Below, in pieces: positions 16,209 through 24,403 of a stretch of DNA of 26,947 nt. A program made the translations under genes and the position numbers. The notes under the pieces are model-generated. The model saw nothing but the letters and a program-made list of their open reading frames with translations, ran no database searches and had not been told where the DNA came from. How positions within the stretch are numbered: position 1 is the stretch's first letter; every line of letters begins with the position of its first letter. Origin of the DNA: Micavibrio aeruginosavorus (GTDB lineage: Bacteria; Pseudomonadota; Alphaproteobacteria; Micavibrionales; Micavibrionaceae); NCBI GenBank assembly GCA_003241475.1, contig QFQB01000016.1:1-26947 (forward strand). Reading direction: 5' to 3'.

Positions 16209-18530
16209 ATTCTAAAACATCGTAGCCTTGCTCTTCTAACCTGTACGTTCCTAACCGGAACGCTTGCTCCGTTGTGCCTAGGATTTATGCCTGCGCATGC
16301 CGAGGCGGTTTCCGATGATGCGGCTGTCGGCGTTGATCCTTGGGCAGCCACCGTGACTGCTGGACAGCCTTTGAGCGGCGGCTTTCGCGGCGTTCCCGAC
16401 GGCAATAATGACGATCCTGTCGATTTGGAAGCAGACAATCTCATCAATGATGAGGGGGCGCAGACCGTTGCCGCCATCGGCAATGTGGAAATGGTGCAGG
16501 GCGGACGCATCCTGAAGGCGGATAAGGTTTCCTACAATCTGCAAACCGATAGGGTGCGTGCGACAGGCAATGTCGTCATCAGCGAGGCTGACGGCACAAC
16601 TTATTTTGCCGAAGATGTCGAGCTTACCGACGACATGAAAAGCGGCTTTGTGAATGGGCTTCAAATCCTTCTGGCGGATGGATCGCGCTTTACGGCACAA
16701 GAGGGCGAGCGCGTGGGGGGCACGAAAATAGAATTGCGCCGTGCGACATACACTCCGTGTGAGCCATGCAAGGAAGATCCTTCCAAATCGCCGCTGTGGC
16801 AAATACGCGCAGATAAAGTCACGCACGATGAGGCGGAGAAGAGCATCGTTTATCATGATGCGTGGTTCGAGTTCAAAGGCGTGCCGGTTGCATACACGCC
16901 GTATTTATCTCATCCAGATGGATCGGAAAAGCAAAAGAGCGGTTTTTTGACGCCTACCGTTGGGTTCGATTCCGAGCTTGGCGCGTCTTACCAGCAGGAA
17001 TATTACTACGCGATTGCGCCGGATAAAGATCTCACGGTCGGTACTGTGGTGGCAACGGATGTTAATCCTGTGGCATTGGCAGAGTACCGTCAGCGTTTTG
17101 AAAATGCGCAGATTCAATTTAATGGAAGTGCTACCTATTCAGACCGTGTTGATCGCAGAGATGGCAGAACCGTCGATATCGAGGATGAGACGCGGGGCCA
17201 TTTGTTCGGCGAGGGGCTTTGGGACATGAATGAAGATTGGCGTTCAGGCTTTAATGTTGCCGTCGCCTCGGACGACCAGTATTTGCGCCAGTATAATATT
17301 GATTCAGATGACGTGCTTGAGAACGAGATCTATGCCGAACGTTTTGACGACCGCAATTATTTCGTCGGACGAGCCATGGCGTTTCAGGATGTGCGGATTA
17401 GCCGCCGTCAAGTGGACCAGCCGGCGGTCCTTCCTGAAGTCATCGCGTCTTTCTATGGCAAGCCGAATGATGTTCTGGGCGGTCGATGGAATGCGGAGCT
17501 TTCCGCACTCGGGCTGTATCGCGACGGCAACGGACAGGATATGGGACGCAGCACGCTGGAGCTTGGTTGGGAGCGCCGAATTATTACTGGGTTCGGGCTT
17601 GTAAACAAAATCGACGCGAATGTTCGCGGCGATGCGTACAATGTTCAGGACCGCACTGGCATGAATGATACGAATAAAACCACGACGCGCGGTTTCGCGC
17701 AGGCCAATTGGGAAACAAGCTATCCATTCGTCAAGCGTCTACAGGAATCGCAAGTCACAATCGCGCCGGTCGTATCTGTTACGGGCGGAACAAATGTTGA
17801 TTTTGACGATGATATACCCAATGAAGACAGTCAGGATTTTTCGCTTGATCCGACAAACCTTTTCGAAGCTAACCGTTTTCCCGGGTATGATTTGATCGAG
17901 GACCGCAGTCACATGACGTACGGTCTTCGTACAGGCTGGTATGGCGATAATGGTTATAGAGGTGAGGTATTCGTTGGGCAGAGTCGTCGTTTTGACGATG
18001 ACGACAATCCTTTTTATGAGGGATCTGGTCTTTCCGATCAGGATTCCGATTATGTAGGGCAGATCACGGCCAATCTGGCTGAGTATCTGGATGTGGATTA
18101 CCGGTTTCAACTGGAGAACGAAAACTTCTCTTCGCAACGCCATGAATTTGACGGCAGAACAAAGATCGGCCGTCTTGATCTTGGAATCCGCTATCTTTAC
18201 GCCAGCGCGCTGGACGAGACCGATTTGCGCTATAGCCGTGAACAGATACGTCCCGATGTCCGGTTTCGCTTCTATGACGATTGGTATATGACTGGCGTGA
18301 TGTGGTACGATCTAGGCGAAGATAAGGGCATGCGCAGAGCCATCTACGGCGTGGAATATGACGGGCAATGTATGACCTTCGCCCTGACAGGTGAGAGAAC
18401 GTTGACAACCGATGCTACGGGCGATAGCGATACGGAAATCATGATGCGGATCGGCTTTAAAAATCTGGGCGAGTTCGAGACATCCGGCATCAGCATCGGC
18501 GGTAGCGGAAGTAGTAGCGAAGACGACTAA
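16209..18530 (+). CDS. lptD: LPS-assembly outer-membrane protein LptD
   Basis: 773 residues if translation starts at ATT 16209. LptD inserts lipopolysaccharide into the outer leaflet of the outer membrane together with LptE. From ATT the N-terminus is a full signal peptide (basic LKHR, then a hydrophobic run, then PAHA-EA as cleavage site). Later starts (TTG 16272 or ATG 16287) would destroy it. The OstA/LptA-like jellyroll is at about 70-180 (VDLEADNLIND, KADKVSYNL, RATGNVVI). The CxxC-like pair C184/C187 follows, then a C-terminal barrel rich in Asp and Tyr. A single late Cys (C721, YDGQCMTF) could pair with an N-terminal Cys as in other LptDs. The alphaproteobacterial partners surA and pdxA are not adjacent. 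Confidence 0.93.
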   Translation: MLKHRSLALLTCTFLTGTLAPLCLGFMPAHAEAVSDDAAVGVDPWAATVTAGQPLSGGFRGVPDGNNDDPVDLEADNLINDEGAQTVAAIGNVEMVQGGRILKADKVSYNLQTDRVRATGNVVISEADGTTYFAEDVELTDDMKSGFVNGLQILLADGSRFTAQEGERVGGTKIELRRATYTPCEPCKEDPSKSPLWQIRADKVTHDEAEKSIVYHDAWFEFKGVPVAYTPYLSHPDGSEKQKSGFLTPTVGFDSELGASYQQEYYYAIAPDKDLTVGTVVATDVNPVALAEYRQRFENAQIQFNGSATYSDRVDRRDGRTVDIEDETRGHLFGEGLWDMNEDWRSGFNVAVASDDQYLRQYNIDSDDVLENEIYAERFDDRNYFVGRAMAFQDVRISRRQVDQPAVLPEVIASFYGKPNDVLGGRWNAELSALGLYRDGNGQDMGRSTLELGWERRIITGFGLVNKIDANVRGDAYNVQDRTGMNDTNKTTTRGFAQANWETSYPFVKRLQESQVTIAPVVSVTGGTNVDFDDDIPNEDSQDFSLDPTNLFEANRFPGYDLIEDRSHMTYGLRTGWYGDNGYRGEVFVGQSRRFDDDDNPFYEGSGLSDQDSDYVGQITANLAEYLDVDYRFQLENENFSSQRHEFDGRTKIGRLDLGIRYLYASALDETDLRYSREQIRPDVRFRFYDDWYMTGVMWYDLGEDKGMRRAIYGVEYDGQCMTFALTGERTLTTDATGDSDTEIMMRIGFKNLGEFETSGISIGGSGSSSEDD

Positions 18531-18548
18531 TCTTTGTTCAGGCCCCTC

Positions 18549-18576
18549 TTGCCCTTGACGGTCAGGATGCTATAGT
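18549..18576 (+). promoter_or_regulatory. Possible promoter of the coiled-coil membrane protein gene
   Basis: TTGCCC (18549-18554) and TATAGT (18571-18576) are 16 bases apart and end about 26 bases before ATG 18603. A TTGACG at 18555 is too close to the -10 to be the -35 box. Confidence 0.35.
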
Positions 18577-18602
18577 TCACCCGTTTTATTGATAAAAATG
18601 AC

Positions 18603-19325
18603 ATGACACTCAGCTCTTATAACCCCCATAACCGCTATCGCGAGCGGGCCCAGCAACGTATAGCCAATGCTGTCACCATGATTATCGTGATCGGCCTTTC
18701 GGCGTCAGTTGGTTTCTGGCTGGGTAAGCAATATGGTGTCGAGCGTTCGATTTCTCTTGGCGAGCAGGTGAGCGCGTTGACCAAGGAACGCAATCTTTTG
18801 CAAGGAAATGTGACGGAGTTACGGGCAGAAGCGCAGACGGCCAATACACGCTACGAGCAGATCAAGGCGGAATATAATGCGGTTATGCCTGAGGGGCCGA
18901 TGCAGGATTTAACCAAGCTCGTACGCGAGCAACTGGAACAAGGCATGGCGCCGGAGCGGTTGTCGTTCGTGATTAAATCCGCGCGCCCGCCGACCGATTG
19001 CACGGACCCTGAAACCAAACGTTTCGTCGTTTCCACGCCGACGTATACCGGGCCGGATTCCAGCGCATCAGTAGCCGACGGCGCGGTTATCATCAAGGCA
19101 AAAGGCGCATCGGCTTCGAACAAGGACGGCAAGGCCGAAGCTTGGTTTGATCCTGCGCAATCCGTGGAAGTTACTTTTGTTAGCGCGAGTGGTAACGAGG
19201 TTAAAAGGGGTACGTTCCCCATTCGACATTCGATTGTCGCAGGCGGGCGCGAGTATCGCTTCACGATCGAAGAGGGTGCCAAGTCTTTTGCGAAGGTCGT
19301 ATTCGATTCTTGCGCCTATCCTTGA
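18603..19325 (+). CDS. Membrane-anchored coiled-coil protein of unknown function
   Basis: 240 residues. A short basic cytoplasmic N-terminus is followed by one membrane helix (about 22-42), a heptad-like coiled coil (about 50-94, ALTKERNLLQGNVTELRAEAQ) and a probable beta domain (about 120-240). Two Cys (C133 and C237) may form a disulfide if, as the topology suggests, the C-terminal part is periplasmic. The layout recalls other single-pass envelope proteins with TM, coiled coil and beta domain, but I do not recognise the family. It follows lptD by 72 bases. Its stop directly abuts the stop of the convergent gene at 19326. Confidence 0.82.
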   Translation: MTLSSYNPHNRYRERAQQRIANAVTMIIVIGLSASVGFWLGKQYGVERSISLGEQVSALTKERNLLQGNVTELRAEAQTANTRYEQIKAEYNAVMPEGPMQDLTKLVREQLEQGMAPERLSFVIKSARPPTDCTDPETKRFVVSTPTYTGPDSSASVADGAVIIKAKGASASNKDGKAEAWFDPAQSVEVTFVSASGNEVKRGTFPIRHSIVAGGREYRFTIEEGAKSFAKVVFDSCAYP

Positions 19326-20624
19326 TTAAGGCGTCGCCGGCACGGCGGCAGTTCCAGGCGGCTCTGTAAAATCAAAAAGGTGCTTTACATCGCCATCCAG
19401 CCTGATGAAGTTCTGTTTGATGTTCGCGGATGGTATATGAAAGTAATCCTGCAAGGCGCGCGCGATTTCAGGTTCTGTTTCCAAAGATCCGCGCATGTCG
19501 AGCGTGTCTGGATAGAATAGAACGTTTCCTTCGAGTTCGGATTCTCCATTTGCCTCCAGAGAAATGCCGAATGGCATGGGACCGCCGACAAATCTTTTTT
19601 CCGGTTCGAAGCGCGCGGATAATGCGAAGTCGCGAAGATCCAGCAGGCTTTTGTGAATGTTCTTTCCTGATTTTGTGACTTCGTCGATGTGGTCCAAAAG
19701 GCCGCCAAGATTTTTGCCGCTTAAACGCGCCGTAAAGTTTCTGTCATCGCCGACGCCGGTCATATCGGCAGTAAAAAGAACGTCCGGCATGCCGGAAATT
19801 CCGGCGCGGGCAATGATGCTGTCTTGTTTTGCGCTGATGTCGCTGACGATGGAAATGGTTTGTAAGGGCACGCTCATAAAGCTCGCGCTTCCGGCATCCA
19901 GCTGGCTTTGCAGGGAATAACCATCCTTATTTACGGCGACTCCCGCCCAGCCGTTGAAACGCGAAATACGAAGCGGTCCTGCATTCATGCGCCCATCGAC
20001 GACGGTGCCAGCAAGATCAAGGATGCCTCCCGATTGCAATGTGCCCTCCCATGTGCTGGTCAGGCCGAGCTGATATTGATTTGCGTTGATATTGGCGCGG
20101 ATTTTATGCTGGCCCTGCGATGGTTCTGTTGTGGCTTCGCCCGTGAAACGAAGGTCGCCGAAATCAGTGGAGAGATCGAGCTGTATATTCGTTATCGCCA
20201 GACGATATGGGGGGAGATGAAGGAGGTTTTGAAAGAGTTTTTGTGCGCTGGCGGCTGTATCATCGGCATTGCGGCTTAGGGATAAGCCATCGACGTGAAT
20301 TTGCGAGACGTTACCACCCGATAAAAAGGAAAGCCAATTGAAGGAGGCGTCGAGTTTTTTTATTTCATCGAAGCCGTAGCGGTCCAAGCGGATATTTGTA
20401 GCATGTAATCCGCCAGGCGTGATGGAAAGATGTTCTACGGCGGCATCTTTAAAACCTGCTTCGCGAAGCATCGCCTCGACTCTTGCCGCTGCTGTTGGTT
20501 TTATCTGTGCAGTGATCATGAACAACACCGCTATAACAGCAATTCCCATGCTCATTAGGGCGAGAGAACGGCGGGAGCGGGTCGCGGACAATCCTGCAAA
20601 GAATTTGCGAACTATAGTCGTCAC
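19326..20624 (-). CDS. AsmA/YdbH-like membrane-anchored protein
   Basis: 432 residues from a GTG start. One membrane helix lies at about 20-40. The rest is beta-rich with repeated phrases typical of AsmA-like proteins: VEHLSITPGGLHATNIRLD, SQIHVDGLSLSRN, YRLAITNIQLDLSTDFGDLRFTGEA and GILDLAGTVVDGRM. It is probably in the periplasm and may take part in envelope lipid handling, which is inference from the fold. The ribosome binding site TAGGAAT overlaps the TAG stop of parE, and GTG lies 9 bases after that stop, so translation is probably coupled to parE. Confidence 0.85.
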   Translation of the reverse strand: MTTIVRKFFAGLSATRSRRSLALMSMGIAVIAVLFMITAQIKPTAAARVEAMLREAGFKDAAVEHLSITPGGLHATNIRLDRYGFDEIKKLDASFNWLSFLSGGNVSQIHVDGLSLSRNADDTAASAQKLFQNLLHLPPYRLAITNIQLDLSTDFGDLRFTGEATTEPSQGQHKIRANINANQYQLGLTSTWEGTLQSGGILDLAGTVVDGRMNAGPLRISRFNGWAGVAVNKDGYSLQSQLDAGSASFMSVPLQTISIVSDISAKQDSIIARAGISGMPDVLFTADMTGVGDDRNFTARLSGKNLGGLLDHIDEVTKSGKNIHKSLLDLRDFALSARFEPEKRFVGGPMPFGISLEANGESELEGNVLFYPDTLDMRGSLETEPEIARALQDYFHIPSANIKQNFIRLDGDVKHLFDFTEPPGTAAVPATP

Positions 20625-20633
20625 GAAATATTC

Positions 20634-22655
20634 CTAGATGTCGATGTCCTGAACGAACTCGGCATTTTCTTGAATGAATTGAAAGCGTGCGTCGGCGTTT
20701 TTTCCCATGAGGCGATCTACTAGATCGTCTACTTCGGGGTTCCCTTGCGCGCTCTTGTCGTTTTGGGCCATTTCTTCGGTGATTCCCAGCGAAGCCATGG
20801 CGTCGGGGATTGTGACGCGAAGCAATGTACGGCTACTTGCGGCCATGGTTGTCTCTTTCAACAGGACAGCGGGCATTTCGCCAAGGCCTTTAAAGCGCGA
20901 GATATCGACTTTCTTTTTGTCTTTGAAGGTCGTCTTCATCAACTCGTCCTTGTGCGCGTCGTCTTGCGCATATTCGGACAGGTTACCGGACGTGATGCGG
21001 TAGAGCGGCGGTTGCGCCAGATACAAATGGCCTTTTTCGATCAATTCTCGCATCTGTGTATAGAAGAAGGTGACTAGGAGCGAAGCAATGTGTGCGCCAT
21101 CGACGTCGGCATCGGTCATGATGATGACGCGTTCATAGCGCAGTTTCGAAACATCAAAGTCTTTGCCTGCGCCGCAACCAAGAGCCAGAATCAGGTCTTG
21201 AACCTCCTGATTGGCGCGAACTTTATCGGCAGTGGCGGAGTAAACGTTGAGGATTTTGCCGCGCAAGGGCAGAACGGCTTGCGTTTCGCGGTTGCGCGCC
21301 TGCTTGGCCGAGCCGCCGGCGGAATCACCCTCAACCAGAAACAGTTCGGTGTCTTCGGCATCCGTGCGGGAACAATCGGAAAGTTTGCCGGGAAGGCGCA
21401 GTTTGCGGGTTGCTGTTTTGCGCGCCATTTCCTTGTCGGATTTGCGGCGCATGCGCTCGTCCGCTTTTTCGATGATGCTTTCGAGAAGCATTTTCGATGC
21501 AGCCGGATCAGCCGTGAGCCAATGGTCAAAGTAATCTTTGATAGCGGAATCAACCCACTTGGCGGCTTCGTTTGAGACAAGCTTTTCTTTCGTCTGACCC
21601 TGAAATTGCGGGTCGCGAATAAACACCGAAAGCAAAACCGCTGCGCCGTTCATGACATCGTCTGATGTGATTTGGTCCGTCTTCTTATTGTTGACGAGCG
21701 AGCCGTAGGATTTGATTCCGCGCGTCAGGGCCGTGCGCAGACCTTGCTCGTGCGTGCCGCCCAAGGGCGTCGGGATGGTATTGCAGTAGGAATGGCTGAT
21801 CGGGTCGCCATCTTCGGGCCATGCGATGGCAAATTCGACGCGGCCCGCTTTTTCCGGCAGGTTCAACTGCCCGTGAAAATATTTATCGGTGATGACGGGG
21901 CGGTTCTGCAATGAGGCCTGAAGAAAATCAAGCAACCCGTTGGGGAAATGAAGAGTATCGGTTCCAGGGATGCTGGCATCTTTGAGCAGGGACGGGTCAC
22001 ACGACCAACGGATTTCAACGCCGCGGTACAAATACGCCTTGGAGCGTGCCATCTGGTAAAGCCAGCTGGGTTTGAATTTGAGCTTTGTTCCGAAAATCTC
22101 ATGGTCCGCTTTGAAGGTCACGCTCGTGCCGCGTTTGTTGTTGACGCTGCCGAGTTTTTCAAGCTTCGAGGTGGGCAAACCGCGCGCGAAGGATTGTTTA
22201 TAATGCGTCTTGTCGCGAAAGACTTCGACGGTCATCCATTCGGACAATGCGTTCACCACCGATGATCCAACCCCGTGCAGGCCGCCCGAGGTTTCATAGG
22301 ATTTTCCACTAAATTTTCCACCGGAGTGAAGGGTTGTGAAAATGACTTCCAGCGCTGATTTTTTCGGAAATTTGGGGTGGTTGTCCACAGGGATGCCGCG
22401 TCCGTTGTCGGTCACGGTGATCGATCCATCGGCGTTCATTGCAAGTTCAATCCGGTTCGCATGTCCGGCAACGGCTTCGTCCATCGAGTTGTCGAGAATC
22501 TCGCCGACAAGGTGGTGCAAGGCGCGTTCATCGGTTCCGCCGATATACATGCCGGGGCGTTTGCGAACCGGTTCAAGGCCTTCGAGGACCTCGATATCCG
22601 CGGCACCGTAAGATCCCGCTTTTGCCGTGTTGCCCTCGCCAAACAAATCCGCCAT
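20634..22655 (-). CDS. parE: DNA topoisomerase IV subunit B
   Basis: 673 residues from ATG 22655 (MADLFGEG), which has AGGTAGGA upstream. A longer frame to 22721 lacks support. With ParC it decatenates sister chromosomes using ATP. The GHKL ATPase site shows E52, N56 and DNGRGIP (83-89), and the lid region has GGLHGVG (about 124-130). The Toprim motifs are EGDSAGG (442-448) and DADVD (515-519). RFKGLGEMP appears near the C-terminus. The short length and the GGTHEQGLRTALTRG segment favour ParE over GyrB, which is usually about 800 residues. parC is not in the window. Confidence 0.95.
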   Translation of the reverse strand: MADLFGEGNTAKAGSYGAADIEVLEGLEPVRKRPGMYIGGTDERALHHLVGEILDNSMDEAVAGHANRIELAMNADGSITVTDNGRGIPVDNHPKFPKKSALEVIFTTLHSGGKFSGKSYETSGGLHGVGSSVVNALSEWMTVEVFRDKTHYKQSFARGLPTSKLEKLGSVNNKRGTSVTFKADHEIFGTKLKFKPSWLYQMARSKAYLYRGVEIRWSCDPSLLKDASIPGTDTLHFPNGLLDFLQASLQNRPVITDKYFHGQLNLPEKAGRVEFAIAWPEDGDPISHSYCNTIPTPLGGTHEQGLRTALTRGIKSYGSLVNNKKTDQITSDDVMNGAAVLLSVFIRDPQFQGQTKEKLVSNEAAKWVDSAIKDYFDHWLTADPAASKMLLESIIEKADERMRRKSDKEMARKTATRKLRLPGKLSDCSRTDAEDTELFLVEGDSAGGSAKQARNRETQAVLPLRGKILNVYSATADKVRANQEVQDLILALGCGAGKDFDVSKLRYERVIIMTDADVDGAHIASLLVTFFYTQMRELIEKGHLYLAQPPLYRITSGNLSEYAQDDAHKDELMKTTFKDKKKVDISRFKGLGEMPAVLLKETTMAASSRTLLRVTIPDAMASLGITEEMAQNDKSAQGNPEVDDLVDRLMGKNADARFQFIQENAEFVQDIDI

Positions 22656-22729
22656 GATATTCCTACCTTTTAAAACCCGTAACGCCTTATCAATAGCCAA
22701 TTCCCCGCCTTTTGGAAACACGAAAACCC

Positions 22730-23155
22730 ATGAACGCCACGAATTTCGAAGAGATTGAGCCAGAATTGCCCGAAGAGTTGGTTGGACGCGTGCCGACGCT
22801 CAAAGTTATTCCGCAACTTCCGAATTCCAACCCCAATGGGGATATTTTTGGCGGCTGGATTTTATCGCAAATGGATTTGGCCGGTGCCAGCCGCGCCTAT
22901 CAGTATGTTGGGGGCCGGATTGTGACGGTGGGGGTCGAGGCCATTTCCTTTCACAAGCCCGTGTTTCTGGGCGATCAGGTCAGCTTCTACACCAAAGTTT
23001 TCAAACTGGGCCAGACTTCTATTACAATAAAGATAGAGAGCTGGGCATTGAGACACACATTCGGACGAAATTATGAATATATCAAGGTCACGGAAGGGCT
23101 CTACACCTATGTCCATATCGATGAAAATCGCAAACCTTCAAAAATCAGCCGTTAA
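22730..23155 (+). CDS. Acyl-CoA thioesterase, YciA-like hotdog fold
   Basis: 141 residues from ATG 22730; an in-frame TTG at 22712 is an alternative. It hydrolyses acyl-CoA to free acid and CoA. The YciA-type signature NPNGDIFGGWILSQMDLAGA is at 34-53, followed by the hotdog core VGVEAISFHKPVFLGDQVSFYTKV (about 67-90). The length is typical of single-domain family members. It is divergent from parE, with 74 bases between the starts. The downstream secreted-protein gene begins inside it (47-base overlap). Confidence 0.93.
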   Translation: MNATNFEEIEPELPEELVGRVPTLKVIPQLPNSNPNGDIFGGWILSQMDLAGASRAYQYVGGRIVTVGVEAISFHKPVFLGDQVSFYTKVFKLGQTSITIKIESWALRHTFGRNYEYIKVTEGLYTYVHIDENRKPSKISR

Positions 23156-24350
23156 AGGAATCGTTCTTCTCGCCGTTTTGACGGCGCCCGCCTTGATCGC
23201 AGGGCAGGCTTTTGCCGCCGGCATTGATTTGAAAAAAATCCCGGCGCTCAAAGAATATACGCCGATGGCGGAGCCTGAGTTCGAAAAATTGACCAAGAAG
23301 ATAGAAGAGCCTTCGCCTTACGGGGAGAGTTTGCTGTCCTATGAAATACGTCTTCCCAAAAACTGGACCGACAACGTCCAGCAGCCTCCGATTACCGAGG
23401 CGCAAAAAAAGTTGAGCGGGAATTTTCTGGGCATCGTCGGCCGCTATATCGGCGCCCCTAAAAATCTTGTCCGTAGCTATGTCACTGTCGAGGCGCAGGA
23501 GATGACGTACGAGATCAGCGCCCAGAACTGGTTCGTCAATTTCATTCTCGGCAACGGCTTCAGCCTGACGGCAATGACGGAAAAGTCTCCGCGCGAGATC
23601 GAAGCGATCTACGTGCAGGTGGATAAAGACCAAACCTATGTCGTGCGCACGCGCATGATGTTCAATGGATCGAAGCTCATTATGGTCCGGTACTACCTGC
23701 CGCAGGAAAATTACGAAGAGGAAAAAGCGTTGCAGGCGCAGATCGTCAGCGCCTTCAAGCTGACCAAACCTGTCAGCGAGCGCATTGAAAAGCAGGCTGT
23801 TTACGGCTTCCTCGATCAATCCTATTTCAATTATCCCGTGTCGTGGACGCTGAAGGAGAAATCCATTCTTTCCATCGAGCGCATGAGCGCCCTGCTGTAT
23901 CAGGAAAGCCGAGACAATAGAATTCGCGTTTTGGACGGGCATATCAAAATCAACGTGATTTCGCGTCTTTTGAACACGACGATGGCACAGGAGGTCGAGA
24001 CTTTCCGCGCCAACCTCAAGATCGATAAGTATAAGGTCGGAAAGCTGATCGAAAACATCGGCTACGACTACGATCCTTCGATCAAAAGCGGCAGGGCGCA
24101 GGTGTATGAGCTTCTTCCCGACGATCCTGTTTCCATGAAGACATACGAGCTTGTGGTGACGATCATGCAAGGGGACGATTATTATTACATCACCAATATG
24201 ATTACGCCTTCACGCGAGCAGGACTTCTACAACTGGGCGCAGAATATGGAGGCCATGCGGATCGTCAATGAATCCATGCGCCGGAACAATATCTCGCTCG
24301 AAGTCGATCCGAACGATCCTTATTTCGATTACCTGAAAGAAGCGCAATAA
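23109..24350 (+). CDS. Secreted protein with two probable PsbP/DcrB-like domains, function unknown
   Basis: 413 residues from ATG 23109, chosen because GGAAGGG (23092-23098) lies 10 bases upstream. ATG 23121 is an alternative. A clear signal peptide ends near AFA-AG (36-38), so it is exported. Two domains look alike. The first (about 66-219) begins LSYEIRLPKNW and ends AQIVSAFKLT; the second (about 232-388) begins YFNYPVSWTLKEKS and ends NWAQNMEAMRIV. This start-strand and end-helix pattern resembles PsbP/Mog1/DcrB-type domains, by eye only. The gene overlaps the thioesterase by 47 bases and ends at a strong terminator. Confidence 0.85.
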   Translation: MSISMKIANLQKSAVKGIVLLAVLTAPALIAGQAFAAGIDLKKIPALKEYTPMAEPEFEKLTKKIEEPSPYGESLLSYEIRLPKNWTDNVQQPPITEAQKKLSGNFLGIVGRYIGAPKNLVRSYVTVEAQEMTYEISAQNWFVNFILGNGFSLTAMTEKSPREIEAIYVQVDKDQTYVVRTRMMFNGSKLIMVRYYLPQENYEEEKALQAQIVSAFKLTKPVSERIEKQAVYGFLDQSYFNYPVSWTLKEKSILSIERMSALLYQESRDNRIRVLDGHIKINVISRLLNTTMAQEVETFRANLKIDKYKVGKLIENIGYDYDPSIKSGRAQVYELLPDDPVSMKTYELVVTIMQGDDYYYITNMITPSREQDFYNWAQNMEAMRIVNESMRRNNISLEVDPNDPYFDYLKEAQ

Positions 24351-24351
24351 T

Positions 24352-24382
24352 AAAAAAAACCCGCCGTTGCGGCGGGTTTTTT
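24352..24382. terminator. Bidirectional Rho-independent terminator between the secreted-protein gene and glnA
   Basis: A 13-bp perfect stem pairs AAAAAACCCGCCG (24354-24366) with CGGCGGGTTTTTT (24370-24382) around a TTG loop. It has a T tract on the right and an A tract on the left, so it works for both strands. It starts 2 bases after the + gene stop and ends 21 bases before the glnA stop. Confidence 0.93.
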
Positions 24383-24403
24383 GCGATGTTGTTCGGGCAA
24401 TGA

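Noticed and set aside
23145..24170. A 341-codon open frame opposite the secreted tandem-domain protein gene
   Set aside because: It is the antisense shadow of a gene with a signal peptide, a ribosome binding site and a terminator. The product is Arg/His/Leu-rich with no motif.
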